Made by a program: the position numbers and the translations under genes
Notes under the pieces: model-generated
The model's input: only the letters and a program-made list of their open reading frames with translations
Told to the model about the DNA's origin: nothing
The model's database searches: none
From: Methylobacterium sp. DB0501
GTDB taxonomy: Bacteria > Pseudomonadota > Alphaproteobacteria > Rhizobiales > Beijerinckiaceae
Length of the DNA stretch: 64,000 bases
Reading direction: 5' to 3'
Assembly (NCBI RefSeq): GCF_011043735.1
Contig: NZ_JAAKGV010000001.1
Span: forward strand, 1-64,000
In this document: positions 8,320-18,463 of the stretch, in pieces
How positions within the stretch are numbered: the stretch's first letter is position 1
Layout: each line of letters begins with the position of its first letter

Positions 8320-9954
8320 TTAGAAGTCGCGCTGGACGCGCATGCGGACCTGGAACGTGTCCGCGTAGTTGGTGGTCGGCAGGGCCACACCGGCGGCGTT
8401 GGTCGGCAGACCGGCAGCGTTCAGGCCGACGGGCACCTGGCCCGGAGCCTTGTTCTGGTCGACCACGCGGCCGCCCTTGAGGTCGACGCGGTTGTAGAGA
8501 CCCTCGACGCCGATGTCGAGGTCCTTGACCGGCGACCAGATCAGGCTCGCGCCGGCGACGATCTGGCTGGTGTCGCGCAGGGCGGCGCTGTAGGCGAAGG
8601 CGCCGGGGCTGTTGACCGGATTGCCGAGGCCGTTGAAGTTCAGGCCGCCCAGCAGGTTGCGGCTGGTCTTGCCGAACGACATCTCGCCGTAGCTGCCGAT
8701 GATCGCCGACCGCCACTCGGGGGTCCAGTAGTGCAGGTACGACCCGACCACCGTCCAGCTGGTCGACAGCTCCATCTTGCCCGTCAGCGGGTTGACGGTG
8801 GCGTCGGTGAAGTAGGCGGCGAAGGGCGAGCCCTGGGTGTTGCCGGCGCTGGCGGTGTAGGTGCCGATATACTGGGAGTAGCCGGTGTAGATCTGGGCGC
8901 CCTCGCCGTACGAACCCTGCAGGTACAGGGAGTCGCCCGGAGCGATGAACGGCAGGTTGAACTTCAGGCCGCCCTGCACCGCCCAGCCGTACTCGCTGTT
9001 GACGCGCGGGGTGACGACCGTGCCGGCCGGGATGGTGGCGCCGCCGAAGGTCAGGACCGTGGTGGCGTTCTGGGCGTTCAGCTCATGCACGGCGGCCGAC
9101 AGCTGGGCCGAGCCCCAGGCGGCGTCGTAGCGCAGGGCGCCGACGAAGTCGGGCATGCGCGAGGTCTGGCGCAGGTCGTAGAACGCCTCGCCGATCGGCA
9201 CGCCGGCCGCGTTGGTGGCGATGACCGGGCTCAGGTTGGCGGCCGCGGCGGTGAAGACCGCGAACTGGCTCGCCGCGTTGCCGGCGGTGGCGGTGCCGAA
9301 CAGCGGGTTCTTGCGGAAGATCGGGTCTTCGACCGAGATCGTCGCCGAGAAGCCGTCGCCGAAGGTCGCCGTGTAGGCGAGCAGGTTGGTGGAGGAGGTG
9401 TCCGAGCCCAGCGAGGTGCCGATGATCTCGAAGTCGTGGGCGTAGAAGTCGTAGAACGAGGCCGCGCGACCGGCGGTGAGGCCGGCGAACTGGATGAAGG
9501 CCTTGTCGACGTTCACGTATTGCTGAGCGCGGCCGAACGTGTCGACGCCGACCGCCGGGAAGGCGTTGGCGATGCGCTGCTGCGTGCCCGAGTTCAGGTA
9601 GGCGCCGGTGCGGGAGGCGAGCTCGAACCGGACGAAGGCGCGGAGCGTGCCGTAGGCAGTCTGCGTGCGGGCGTCGAGGTTGAGGCGGCCGAGGCCGCGA
9701 TAGCCCATCAGGTCGCCGTTGTTGCCGCCGCGCTGATAGCCCTGCGAGTAGCCGGCCTCGAAGCGGGCACGGCCCGACACGCGCAGGCAGGTATCCGTAC
9801 CGGGAATGAAGAAGAACCCGGCGCCATAAGCCGAGCAGACACGAACGTATTCAACAGGCGCCGCTTTCTTGATCGGCAGATCGGCAGCCTGCGCCCCAGC
9901 CACAACGGTCAGGCCAGCGGCCGAACCCAGCAGAAGGCTCTTCACGAGCTTCAT
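8320..9954 (-). CDS. Major outer-membrane porin (Omp2b-like alphaproteobacterial porin)
   Basis: A 544-aa porin expected to form a trimeric 16-strand beta-barrel for diffusion of small solutes. ATG 9954 opens a 23-residue signal peptide (cleavage AQA-ADLP). An upstream in-frame ATG at 10023 would precede the signal and is rejected. The mature N-terminus (KKAAPVEYVRVCSAYGAGFFFIPG with TCLRVSGRARFE) is diagnostic for this Rhizobiales family. The protein ends VQRDF, the terminal Phe used for BAM-dependent assembly. A terminator follows. High expression is likely for this family but is not shown by the sequence. Confidence 0.92.
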   Translation of the reverse strand: MKLVKSLLLGSAAGLTVVAGAQAADLPIKKAAPVEYVRVCSAYGAGFFFIPGTDTCLRVSGRARFEAGYSQGYQRGGNNGDLMGYRGLGRLNLDARTQTAYGTLRAFVRFELASRTGAYLNSGTQQRIANAFPAVGVDTFGRAQQYVNVDKAFIQFAGLTAGRAASFYDFYAHDFEIIGTSLGSDTSSTNLLAYTATFGDGFSATISVEDPIFRKNPLFGTATAGNAASQFAVFTAAAANLSPVIATNAAGVPIGEAFYDLRQTSRMPDFVGALRYDAAWGSAQLSAAVHELNAQNATTVLTFGGATIPAGTVVTPRVNSEYGWAVQGGLKFNLPFIAPGDSLYLQGSYGEGAQIYTGYSQYIGTYTASAGNTQGSPFAAYFTDATVNPLTGKMELSTSWTVVGSYLHYWTPEWRSAIIGSYGEMSFGKTSRNLLGGLNFNGLGNPVNSPGAFAYSAALRDTSQIVAGASLIWSPVKDLDIGVEGLYNRVDLKGGRVVDQNKAPGQVPVGLNAAGLPTNAAGVALPTTNYADTFQVRMRVQRDF

Positions 9955-10329
9955 CGAGACCTCCAAAGTTTCGAGACCCTGGGGGTGAACGACTGTGTCC
10001 CGACGAATGCCGAACCACGCCACTCTTATCCCCTTGCGCCCGGCGCTCCCTGGGGGATGTCATCCGGGCTGCACCGGGTTGTGCCCGGTGCAGGGGCACC
10101 ATGTGCGAGGCGCTAACGGCGATCAACCGGCTTCCGCATCCGGAACGGCCAAGTCGCCGGGTTTCGGCAGGAATGTTGCACGGACGCCACGAAAGCTTAC
10201 GCGGGTCAGCTAATAACCGGAGCCTTTCAGGCGAGAACTGATGTTCTCGCGTGCCGTCCTGTCATCGCTTCGGATAGGCCGGCGCCTCCGCGGCGCCGGG
10301 ACGATTCATTCACAGGTTGAGTCGACGAA
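9955..10329. other. Intergenic leader between uup and the porin gene
   Basis: This 375-bp gap must contain the porin promoter and 5' leader. The only structure I can point to is a perfect hairpin at 10231-10250 (GCGAGAAC, loop TGAT, GTTCTCGC), which could end uup transcription or act as an operator. It lacks a T tract on either strand. I see no gene in it. Confidence 0.4.
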
Positions 10330-12147
10330 TCAACCCTCGAGTTCCTCGCGCAGCATCTCGAGGGCGAGCCAGCGCTCCTCGGCCGCGGCGAGGTCGGTCT
10401 CGGTCGTCGCCAGGGTACGGGAGATCGCCTCGAACCGGGCGGGGTCGCGGGCATAGAGCGTCGGGTCGTCGAGGGCGGCCCGCAGCTTGGCCCGGTTGCC
10501 CTCGAGCGCCGCCATCCGGGCCGGCAGAGTCTTGAGTTCGTGCTGCTCGTTGAAGCCGAGGCGCTTCTTGCCCGCCGCCGGACGGGGCGCGGCGGATCTC
10601 GCCGGCTCCTTCGCCTCCTTGACCGCGCCCTGCACCACCCCGCGGGCCTGCACCCCGACGCCGCGCTGGGCGACCATGTCGCTGTAGCCGCCCGCATAGG
10701 CGATCCAGCGCCCCTCCCCTTCCGAGACCAGCACGGTGTCCACCACCCGGTCGAGGAAGTCGCGGTCGTGGCTGACCAGGATCAGGGTGCCGGCATAGTC
10801 GCCGAGCATCTCCTGGAGCAGATCGAGGGTCTCGAGGTCGAGGTCGTTGGTCGGCTCGTCCAGGACCAGGAGGTTGCCGGCTTCCGCAAGGGCGCGGGCC
10901 AGCAGCAGCCGGTTGCGCTCGCCGCCGGACAGCACCCCCACCGGCGTGCGCGCCTGCTCGGGGGAGAACAGGAAGTCCTTCATGTAGCCGATGACGTGCC
11001 GGCTCTGGTTGCCGACCTGGACTGTGTCGCTGCCCCCGCCGGTCAGCACGTCGGCGACGGTGCGCTCGGGATCGAGCGCGCTGCGGCGCTGGTCGAGGAG
11101 GTTGAGGGTGACGTTGGCCCCCACCTTCACCGTCCCCGAATCGGGTGGGAGGCGGCCGGTGAGGAGGTTGACGAGCGTCGTCTTGCCGGTGCCGTTGGCG
11201 CCGACGATGCCGAGCCGGTCGCGGCGGGCGATGCGCAGGGACAGGTCGCGGACGATCGGGCGGTCGCCGTAGGATTTGGCGACGTCGCGCGCCTCGACCA
11301 CCAGGGCGCCGGAGGCCTCGGTCTCGCTCACCGTCATCGTCGCGGCGCCGACGGGCCCGCGATGCTCGCGCGCCTGGCGGCGCAGGTCGTGCAGGCCAGC
11401 GAGGCGCTTGACGTTGCGCTTGCGCCGCGCGGTCACGCCGTAGCGCAGCCAGTCCTCTTCCGCCGCGATCTTGCGGTCGAGCTTGTGGCGGTCGCGCTCC
11501 TCCTCCTCGAACACCTGGTCGCGCCAGGCCTCGAAGGCGGAGAAGCCCTGTTCGAGCCGCCGCGTCGTGCCGCGGTCGAGCCAGACGGTCGAGCGCGACA
11601 GCGATTCGAGGAAGCGCCGGTCGTGGCTGATGAGGACCAGGGCCGAGCGGCTCCCCTTCAGCTCGGCCTCCAGCCACTCGATCGCCGGCAGGTCGAGGTG
11701 GTTGGTCGGCTCGTCGAGGAGCAGGATGTCGGGCTCCGGCGCCAGGGCCTGGGCGAGCGCCGCGCGGCGCGATTCGCCGCCCGAGAGCCGGCTCGGATCC
11801 TCCTCGCCGGTCAACCCCAGGCTCTCGAGCAGGTAGCGCGCCCGGTACAGCTCGTCGCCCGGCCCCATCCCGGCCTCGACGAAGGACAGGGTGGTGTCGT
11901 GCCCGGAGAAATCCGGCTCCTGGGCGAGGTAGCGCAAGGTCGTGCCGGGCTGCAGGAAGCGCACGCCCTTGTCGGACTCGACCAGCCCGGCGGCGACCTT
12001 GAGCAGGGTCGACTTGCCCGAGCCGTTGCGGCCGACGAGGCAGGTGCGGTCGCCGGGAGCCAGCGAGAGGTCGGCGCCGGCGAGCAGCGGCGTGCCGCCG
12101 AAGGTGAGCGCGATGCCCTGGAGGGTGAGAAGCGGAGGAGCGGCCAT
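10330..12147 (-). CDS. uup: ABC-F family ATPase Uup
   Basis: A 605-aa soluble ABC-F protein with two fused ATPase domains and no membrane segments. Walker A motifs are GRNGSGKST (near residue 40) and GANGTGKTT (near 330). Signature motifs are LSGGESRRAALAQAL and LSGGERNRLLLARAL, with Walker B LLLDEPTNHLD and LVLDEPTNDLD. The C-terminal region after YAGGYSDM has a basic, then coiled-coil domain (KRLGFNEQHEL, LPARMAALEGNRAKL) typical of Uup, which binds DNA or ribosomes and reduces precise transposon excision. I chose ATG 12147 over upstream in-frame ATGs because homology begins there. Confidence 0.9.
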   Translation of the reverse strand: MAAPPLLTLQGIALTFGGTPLLAGADLSLAPGDRTCLVGRNGSGKSTLLKVAAGLVESDKGVRFLQPGTTLRYLAQEPDFSGHDTTLSFVEAGMGPGDELYRARYLLESLGLTGEEDPSRLSGGESRRAALAQALAPEPDILLLDEPTNHLDLPAIEWLEAELKGSRSALVLISHDRRFLESLSRSTVWLDRGTTRRLEQGFSAFEAWRDQVFEEEERDRHKLDRKIAAEEDWLRYGVTARRKRNVKRLAGLHDLRRQAREHRGPVGAATMTVSETEASGALVVEARDVAKSYGDRPIVRDLSLRIARRDRLGIVGANGTGKTTLVNLLTGRLPPDSGTVKVGANVTLNLLDQRRSALDPERTVADVLTGGGSDTVQVGNQSRHVIGYMKDFLFSPEQARTPVGVLSGGERNRLLLARALAEAGNLLVLDEPTNDLDLETLDLLQEMLGDYAGTLILVSHDRDFLDRVVDTVLVSEGEGRWIAYAGGYSDMVAQRGVGVQARGVVQGAVKEAKEPARSAAPRPAAGKKRLGFNEQHELKTLPARMAALEGNRAKLRAALDDPTLYARDPARFEAISRTLATTETDLAAAEERWLALEMLREELEG

Positions 12148-12265
12148 GGGGTGGGGGATTACGGCAGGGCCGGCGGAAAGGCGAGACCGGGCGGGGGCGT
12201 CTTGTGCGCCGCACGACCTTGACCCAGCAGGAGGAGACCGCACAGCTTCGATTTCGCGGGGATGC

Positions 12266-12684
12266 ATGGCGGATCGCAAGATCAGAACCCGCGAGCACGT
12301 CATCGCGACCACGAGCCTGCACCATGTCGGCTACATCGTTGCGAAGGCCGGCTACGTCTCGATGTTCCAGCAGCCGATTACGGCATCGATGGCCTGATCA
12401 CGACCTTCGACGCCGATGGCTGCATCGCTGTCCGGATCGATCTGCGCGACATCGATTTCTAGCTGGCAGATTTCTTTCCGGTGATCGTTGTGGTGTTCGA
12501 TGCCCGCGCGGAGATAGGCTACTATCTGGTCGTACAAGATTACTTCAAGGCGCATCAGCTCACGGCAGCCCAACGACGGCGTGGCACGTTGACCGTCCAC
12601 ATCGACCCGGAGGCGATCGTGAGCGATAGTGTGGTCCGGTCGTGGCGGGACCTGAAGACCGGGCACAGAAAGGCGCGGGCATGA
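12266..12684 (+). pseudogene. Degenerate DUF4365-like gene (frameshift plus in-frame stop)
   Basis: The reading frame from ATG 12266 gives MADRKIRTREHVIAT and AKAGY, then is lost near 12360-12375. The next frame continues ADYGIDGLITTFDADG to a TAG at 12460-12462, and reopens as LADFFPVIVVVFDARAEIG and VQDYFKA up to the TGA at 12682-12684. From memory the order REHV, DYGID, PVI(V/L)VVYDAR, VQ-YF and a C-terminal helix matches DUF4365 proteins. The TAG falls where a conserved Trp (TGG) is expected, and the central QLKATD segment appears to be missing. The stop overlaps the next start as ATGA. Family assignment is moderately confident; the disruption is seen directly. Confidence 0.55.
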
Positions 12685-13070
12685 CGGACGTCCGGACGCA
12701 GACGGTCATCGACGCTCTGACGGAACTCGGCTTCGAGCGGAGAATGGCCAATGATAGCCATGCACTCTACGATCATCCGGCCGGCGCGAGCGTATCGCTT
12801 CCCCACAGCCGGCCTCACGTGTCCGGTGCGTTCCTGAAGGCGATCGAGCGTCAGGTGACGGGGTTCGGCATCGCTCCGGCTCATGTCTTCGGTGAGAAGG
12901 TCCACACCCCGCACCGGGTTGCTCCGGTGACCGACGAGGCCGGCGACGGTTCGGCCGACACGACCGATTCCGGGACCGCGCCGGCACGATCCGCATTCGG
13001 TCGCGAGACCGGCGGGCACAGGGCCGCGAGCCCGCCGAAATCGCGCCGACGCCGCGCCGCCGCGCAGTAG
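12681..13070 (+). CDS. HicA-like small protein with basic C-terminal tail
   Basis: A 129-aa protein. Residues 1-65 (TVIDALTELGFERR, SHALYDHPAGASVSLPHS, LKAIERQV) follow the HicA mRNA-interferase layout: a helix, the G-F-x-x-R motif, then S-H-x-x-Y-x-H-P containing the histidine used for RNA cleavage. The following 60 residues are Ser/Ala/Thr-rich and end in an Arg/Lys-rich tail (PPKSRRRRAAA), which is not part of ordinary HicA (about 60-80 aa). The ATG overlaps the stop of the upstream DUF4365-like gene (ATGA), so translation was probably coupled. No HicB antitoxin is adjacent. It may be a nucleic-acid-binding partner of the DUF4365 protein rather than a toxin. Confidence 0.6.
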   Translation: MTDVRTQTVIDALTELGFERRMANDSHALYDHPAGASVSLPHSRPHVSGAFLKAIERQVTGFGIAPAHVFGEKVHTPHRVAPVTDEAGDGSADTTDSGTAPARSAFGRETGGHRAASPPKSRRRRAAAQ

Positions 13071-13115
13071 CTTTCGAGTCGCATAAACCCCTCCTGGCTC
13101 CCGGCACAATTCACG

Positions 13116-13433
13116 ATGAGCGCGAGCAAGCCCGCTGCGCCTCCCTTTTCCCCTGATGCCTACGGGGCGGCCGACGTCGCCAGGGTCGACGCGCACACCA
13201 TCGCGGCCGAGGAATACGACGAGCTGCCGGAACTCGCCGAGGCGGACCTGGAGGCGGCCGACACCGACCGGGGCACGACCCTGATCCGCCGTGGGCGCGG
13301 TCGTCCGCCCGTCACACAGACCAAGAAGCTCGTGACGCTGCGCCTGGATCCGGACGTCGTCGAGCGCTGGAAGGCGAGTGGCCCGGGTTGGCAGACCCGG
13401 ATGAACGCGGTGCTGCGCGAGACGATGCCCTAA
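13116..13433 (+). CDS. BrnA-type antitoxin (DUF4415 family), no adjacent toxin
   Basis: A 105-aa protein whose C-terminal half (KKLVTLRLDPDVVERWK, then GPGWQTRMNAVLRE) is the ribbon-helix-helix DNA-binding fold of BrnA antitoxins. The N-terminal half is acidic (EEYDELPELAEADLEAAD). BrnA normally follows and overlaps a brnT toxin gene and represses the pair. Here the 45 bp upstream and the preceding HicA-like gene hold no BrnT-like reading frame, so this is an orphan. It may have survived as a regulator or after loss of the toxin. Confidence 0.78.
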   Translation: MSASKPAAPPFSPDAYGAADVARVDAHTIAAEEYDELPELAEADLEAADTDRGTTLIRRGRGRPPVTQTKKLVTLRLDPDVVERWKASGPGWQTRMNAVLRETMP

Positions 13434-13535
13434 GCAGATTTCGCAAAAGTGGTTGCCGGTTTTGCGACAAAAATCTGCGACAAGACAAGAGTCTAAGCGG
13501 ACGAAGCGTTGGCCTGCCAACGCAAGTCCGCTTAG
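13434..13535. repeat. Double-hairpin intergenic palindromic element
   Basis: Two hairpins stand side by side. The first is nested: GCAGATT (13434-13440) pairs with AATCTGC (13471-13477), and inside it CGCAAAA (13441-13447) pairs with TTTTGCG (13459-13465). The second has CTAAGCGGAC and GCGTTGG pairing with CCAACGC and GTCCGCTTAG between about 13491 and 13535. Similar [15 protein letters not shown] palindromes are common between genes in this bacterial group (from memory). The remaining gap to 13671 holds no gene. Confidence 0.7.
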
Positions 13536-13671
13536 GCGTCGGCGCCGGCAAGGCGCGGCGTCGCATCGCCGACCCCGACGGATTGCATCGTTCCCGCCGT
13601 GGGTGGGAGCCTAGAATGGCGGCCCTGGTGTTGTAAGAGCCTGGGCCTCGGCTGCCCGGAGAGGAAACCCG

Positions 13672-15504
13672 ATGAGCTTCGTCACCCCCGATCCCTTCAC
13701 CACGCGCCCCGAGATCGACGGCACCTTCGGGGTCGTGGCCTCGACCCACTGGATCGCCACCGCGGTCGGCATGGGCGTGCTGGAGCGGGGCGGCAACGCC
13801 TTCGATGCGGGGGTCGCCACCGCCTTCGTGCTCCAGGTGGTCGAGCCGCATCTCAACGGGCCGGGCGGCGACGTGCCGGTGATCCTGCACGACGTCCGGG
13901 TCGGGCACCCGCAGGTGGTGTGCGGGCAGGGCCCGGCGCCGCAGGCCGCCACCATCTCGCGCCTGCGCGACGACCTCGGCCTCGATCTCGTGCCGGGGAC
14001 CGGGCTGCTCGCGCCGTGCGTGCCGGGCACCTTCGACGCCTACATGCTGATCCTGCGCGACCACGGCACCTGGCGCCTCGCGGACGTGCTGGAGGCGGCG
14101 ATATCCTATGCCCGCGACGGCTTCCCGCTGGTCGAGCGGGTCTCGGCGACCATCGCCACCGTCGAGGGGCTGTTCCGCGAGCACTGGCCGAGCTCGGCGG
14201 CGACCTACCTCAAGGAGGGGGGCGTGCCCGCCCCCGGCACGCTGTTCACGAATCCGGTGCTGGCCGAGACCTATGCCCGCATCGTGCGCGAGGCCGCCGG
14301 CGGCACGCGCGAGCAGGAGATCGAGCGCGCCCGCCGGATCTGGTCGCAGGGCTTCGTCGCCGAGGCGATCGACGCCTTCTGCAAGGCCGAACCGGTGATG
14401 GACGTGACGGGGACGCCGCATCGCGGCCTCCTCACCGGCGCCGACATGGCGGCCTGGCAGGCGAGCGTCGAGGCGCCGGTCGGGTACGAGTACGGCCGCT
14501 ACACCGTGCTGAAGGCCGGGCCTTGGACGCAAGGGCTCGCGACGCTGCAGCAGCTCGCCCTGCTCAAGGGCTTCGACCTCGATCGCCTCGATCCGGCCGG
14601 GCCCGACTTCATCCACCTCCAGGTCGAATGCGCCAAGCTCGCCTTCGCCGACCGCGACACGTTCTACGGCGACCCCGCCTTCGTCGACGTGCCGGTCGAG
14701 ACGCTGCTGTCCGACGCCTACAACGCCGAGCGCCGCCGGCTCGTCGGCGACACCGCCTCGCTGGAGCAGCGGCCGGGCACGATCCCGGGCTTCGGCAAGG
14801 CCCTCGACGCCCGGGTGAGCAGCGGCGCCCGCACGGCGGTGGGCGCGTCCGGCGCCGGGGAGCCGACGGTGGGCAAGATCGAGGCGACGGTGCCGCCGGA
14901 CGACGCCCGCTCCGGCGTCGTCCGGGGCGACACCGTGCATTTCGACATCATCGACCGGCACGGCAACATGATCGCCGCCACGCCGTCCGGCGGCTGGCTG
15001 CAATCCTCGCCGGTGATCCCGTCCCTCGGCTTCTGCCTCGGCACCCGGGCGCAGATGTTCGTGCTCGACGAGGCCCATCCGGCAGCGCTCGCCCCGGGCA
15101 AGCGGCCGCGCTCGACGCTGTCCCCCACGATGGCCCTTCGCGACGGCCAGCCCTACCTCGCCTGGGGCTCGCCCGGCGGCGACCAGCAGGACCAGTGGAT
15201 CCCGCAATTCTTCCTGCGCCACGTCCATGCCGGCATGAACCTGCAGGCGGCGATCGATGCGCCGGCCTGGCACACCGAGCATTTCCCGTCGTCGTTCTGG
15301 CCCCGCACCGCGCGGCCGGGGGTCGTGGTGGTGGAGAACCGGATCAGCGCAGGCACGATCGCGGAGCTGCGCCGGCGCGGCCACCTCGTCGAGGTCGGGC
15401 CGGACTGGTCGGAGGGGCGGCTGACGGCGGCGAGCCGCGATGGGCGGCGCCTGCGGGCCGCCGCCAATCCCCGCGGCATGCAGGGCTACGCCGCGGGGCG
15501 GTAA
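13672..15504 (+). CDS. Gamma-glutamyltransferase family Ntn-hydrolase
   Basis: A 610-aa gamma-glutamyltranspeptidase-family protein, normally an autoprocessing hydrolase or transferase acting on glutathione-type gamma-glutamyl bonds. Characteristic features are the early block ATAVGMGVLERGGNAFDA, the PGGD segment near residue 64, and the processing site GDTVHFDIID with the presumed catalytic Thr421. After it come ATPSGGWLQSSPVIPSLGF and the SPTMALRDGQP and GSPGGDQQDQW motifs of the small subunit. No Sec signal peptide is evident, so a cytoplasmic form is likely. Substrate cannot be assigned; many of these homologues act on other amides. Confidence 0.88.
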   Translation: MSFVTPDPFTTRPEIDGTFGVVASTHWIATAVGMGVLERGGNAFDAGVATAFVLQVVEPHLNGPGGDVPVILHDVRVGHPQVVCGQGPAPQAATISRLRDDLGLDLVPGTGLLAPCVPGTFDAYMLILRDHGTWRLADVLEAAISYARDGFPLVERVSATIATVEGLFREHWPSSAATYLKEGGVPAPGTLFTNPVLAETYARIVREAAGGTREQEIERARRIWSQGFVAEAIDAFCKAEPVMDVTGTPHRGLLTGADMAAWQASVEAPVGYEYGRYTVLKAGPWTQGLATLQQLALLKGFDLDRLDPAGPDFIHLQVECAKLAFADRDTFYGDPAFVDVPVETLLSDAYNAERRRLVGDTASLEQRPGTIPGFGKALDARVSSGARTAVGASGAGEPTVGKIEATVPPDDARSGVVRGDTVHFDIIDRHGNMIAATPSGGWLQSSPVIPSLGFCLGTRAQMFVLDEAHPAALAPGKRPRSTLSPTMALRDGQPYLAWGSPGGDQQDQWIPQFFLRHVHAGMNLQAAIDAPAWHTEHFPSSFWPRTARPGVVVVENRISAGTIAELRRRGHLVEVGPDWSEGRLTAASRDGRRLRAAANPRGMQGYAAGR

Positions 15505-15510
15505 CCTGCC

Positions 15511-15717
15511 TCACATCGTCGGGTTGGCCGGGCCGGTCGGGGACGGGTCGGGGGTGATCGCCGGGGAGTTGCCCGGATCGTTCACCGGGATCTCGACCGG
15601 CCGGTCGCCCGGCGCCTCGCTCGGCAGCTCGGGCCCGCCCGGATTCGGCGTATCGGGACCGGGGGTGGGGGGCACGGGATCGTAGGGCTGGTCCGGGATC
15701 GGGCCGGGATTCGACAT
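15511..15717 (-). CDS. Small proline-rich protein, unknown
   Basis: A 68-aa protein, about one third proline, with NP/DP/GP repeats (PTPGPDTPNPGG, PAITPDPSP). It has no signal peptide or membrane segment. ATG 15717 is preceded by a good ribosome-binding site (GAGGAG, 6-8 bp upstream). Composition alone cannot prove it is expressed. It is convergent with the gamma-glutamyltransferase gene. Confidence 0.5.
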   Translation of the reverse strand: MSNPGPIPDQPYDPVPPTPGPDTPNPGGPELPSEAPGDRPVEIPVNDPGNSPAITPDPSPTGPANPTM

Positions 15718-15796
15718 CGAGCGCTCCTCTCTCTCGTCGAACCCAAACCGGGGCGCCCGGCCCCGGTTCCGCCGCGTCCCCGATTGCCGGGCGAGT

Positions 15797-16114
15797 CTAC
15801 TGCTTGGTCAGGAGCTTGGCGCCGTTCTGGCTGACGATCTGCTGGATCTTGTGGGCGAAGATCGAGAGCAGGAGCGGCATCCGCACCTCGACCCGCACCG
15901 CATCGTCCTCGACGTCGATGTCGCCGTCGACCCGCTGGTTCATGGCGGCGACGAGGAACGACAGCCGGTCGCCGGTCCAGGTCGCGTCGGCCATGCTGAG
16001 ACCTGCCTTGTGCAGCATCTCCTTGGCCTGGCCGATCCCGTTCTCGAGCCGGCGGCGGGCCTCGGCCCGGCCGAGCTGATGGGGAATCACGACAACCAGG
16101 GGCTTTGCCATCAT
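15797..16114 (-). CDS. Polyhydroxyalkanoic acid system family protein
   Basis: A 105-aa protein matching the PHA granule-region family (TIGR02610 type): PLVVVIPHQLGRAEARRRLE near the N-terminus, then LSMADATWTGDRLSF, VDGDIDVEDDAVRVEV and MPLLLSIFAHKIQ. These small proteins are found with polyhydroxyalkanoate genes and probably associate with granules; exact function is unknown. The start is one of two adjacent ATGs (16114 or 16111) behind GGAGCG. No PHA synthase is in this window. Confidence 0.82.
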   Translation of the reverse strand: MMAKPLVVVIPHQLGRAEARRRLENGIGQAKEMLHKAGLSMADATWTGDRLSFLVAAMNQRVDGDIDVEDDAVRVEVRMPLLLSIFAHKIQQIVSQNGAKLLTKQ

Positions 16115-16182
16115 CACGCTCCGCTCGCACGATGAGCCTGATGTGGGGAGGCGTCGCCCAACGGCAACGCCGCGTCGGACGA

Positions 16183-16566
16183 TCAGTCCACCACCGCCAC
16201 GGCGACCCGAGCGACGCCGTTCATGCCGATCGCCTTGCCGGCGCCGCGGGCGAGATCGATGATGCGGCCATGGGCGAAGGGCCCGCGGTCGTTGATCCGC
16301 ACCACCACCGAGCGGCCGTTGGCCTCGTTCGTCACCCGCACCCGGGTGCCGAAGGGCAGGCTGCGATGCGCCGCGGTGAGGCCGTTGGGGTTGAAGCGCT
16401 CGCCGCTCGCAGTGCGATGGCCGGACGCGTACCAGGAGGCCCTGCCGCTCTGGGCCTGCGCCGTCGACACCACCGCGAGATTCCCGATTCCGGCGAGGGC
16501 GAGCCCGCCGAGAAGAGCCGAGACGGGAGCCGCGATCGACCGCCGCGCAGGCTTGGCGCTGTTCAT
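16183..16566 (-). CDS. rlpA: RlpA-like septal ring protein (DPBB domain)
   Basis: A 127-aa exported protein. ATG 16566 starts an N-terminal signal (basic start, then hydrophobic [17 protein letters not shown], cleavage near AQA-QS). The double-psi beta-barrel domain follows: [55 protein letters not shown]. This is the RlpA lytic-transglycosylase fold, including the conserved Asp of NDRGPF. It lacks the C-terminal SPOR domain of longer RlpA proteins, so septal targeting must differ. It is a single-gene unit. Confidence 0.88.
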   Translation of the reverse strand: MNSAKPARRSIAAPVSALLGGLALAGIGNLAVVSTAQAQSGRASWYASGHRTASGERFNPNGLTAAHRSLPFGTRVRVTNEANGRSVVVRINDRGPFAHGRIIDLARGAGKAIGMNGVARVAVAVVD

Positions 16567-18303
<1,737 letters not shown>

Positions 18304-18463
18304 CGGGCGGCATCACCGCGACGCGCCTGTGTCCTTGCGGCCACGGGCGCTTCGCTCGTTAACACATGCGAAACACTTCGCTTGCCGGTTGACCCTGGGT
18401 CAGACATCGCTCGCAGACCGCGACCGCATCGGGCGGCGCGAGGGGTCGAGAGAGTTCCCGACG

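Noticed and set aside
12266..13433. Prophage or transposon remnant
   Set aside because: No integrase, transposase, terminase or terminal repeats were found; the patch is better explained as decayed small accessory genes.
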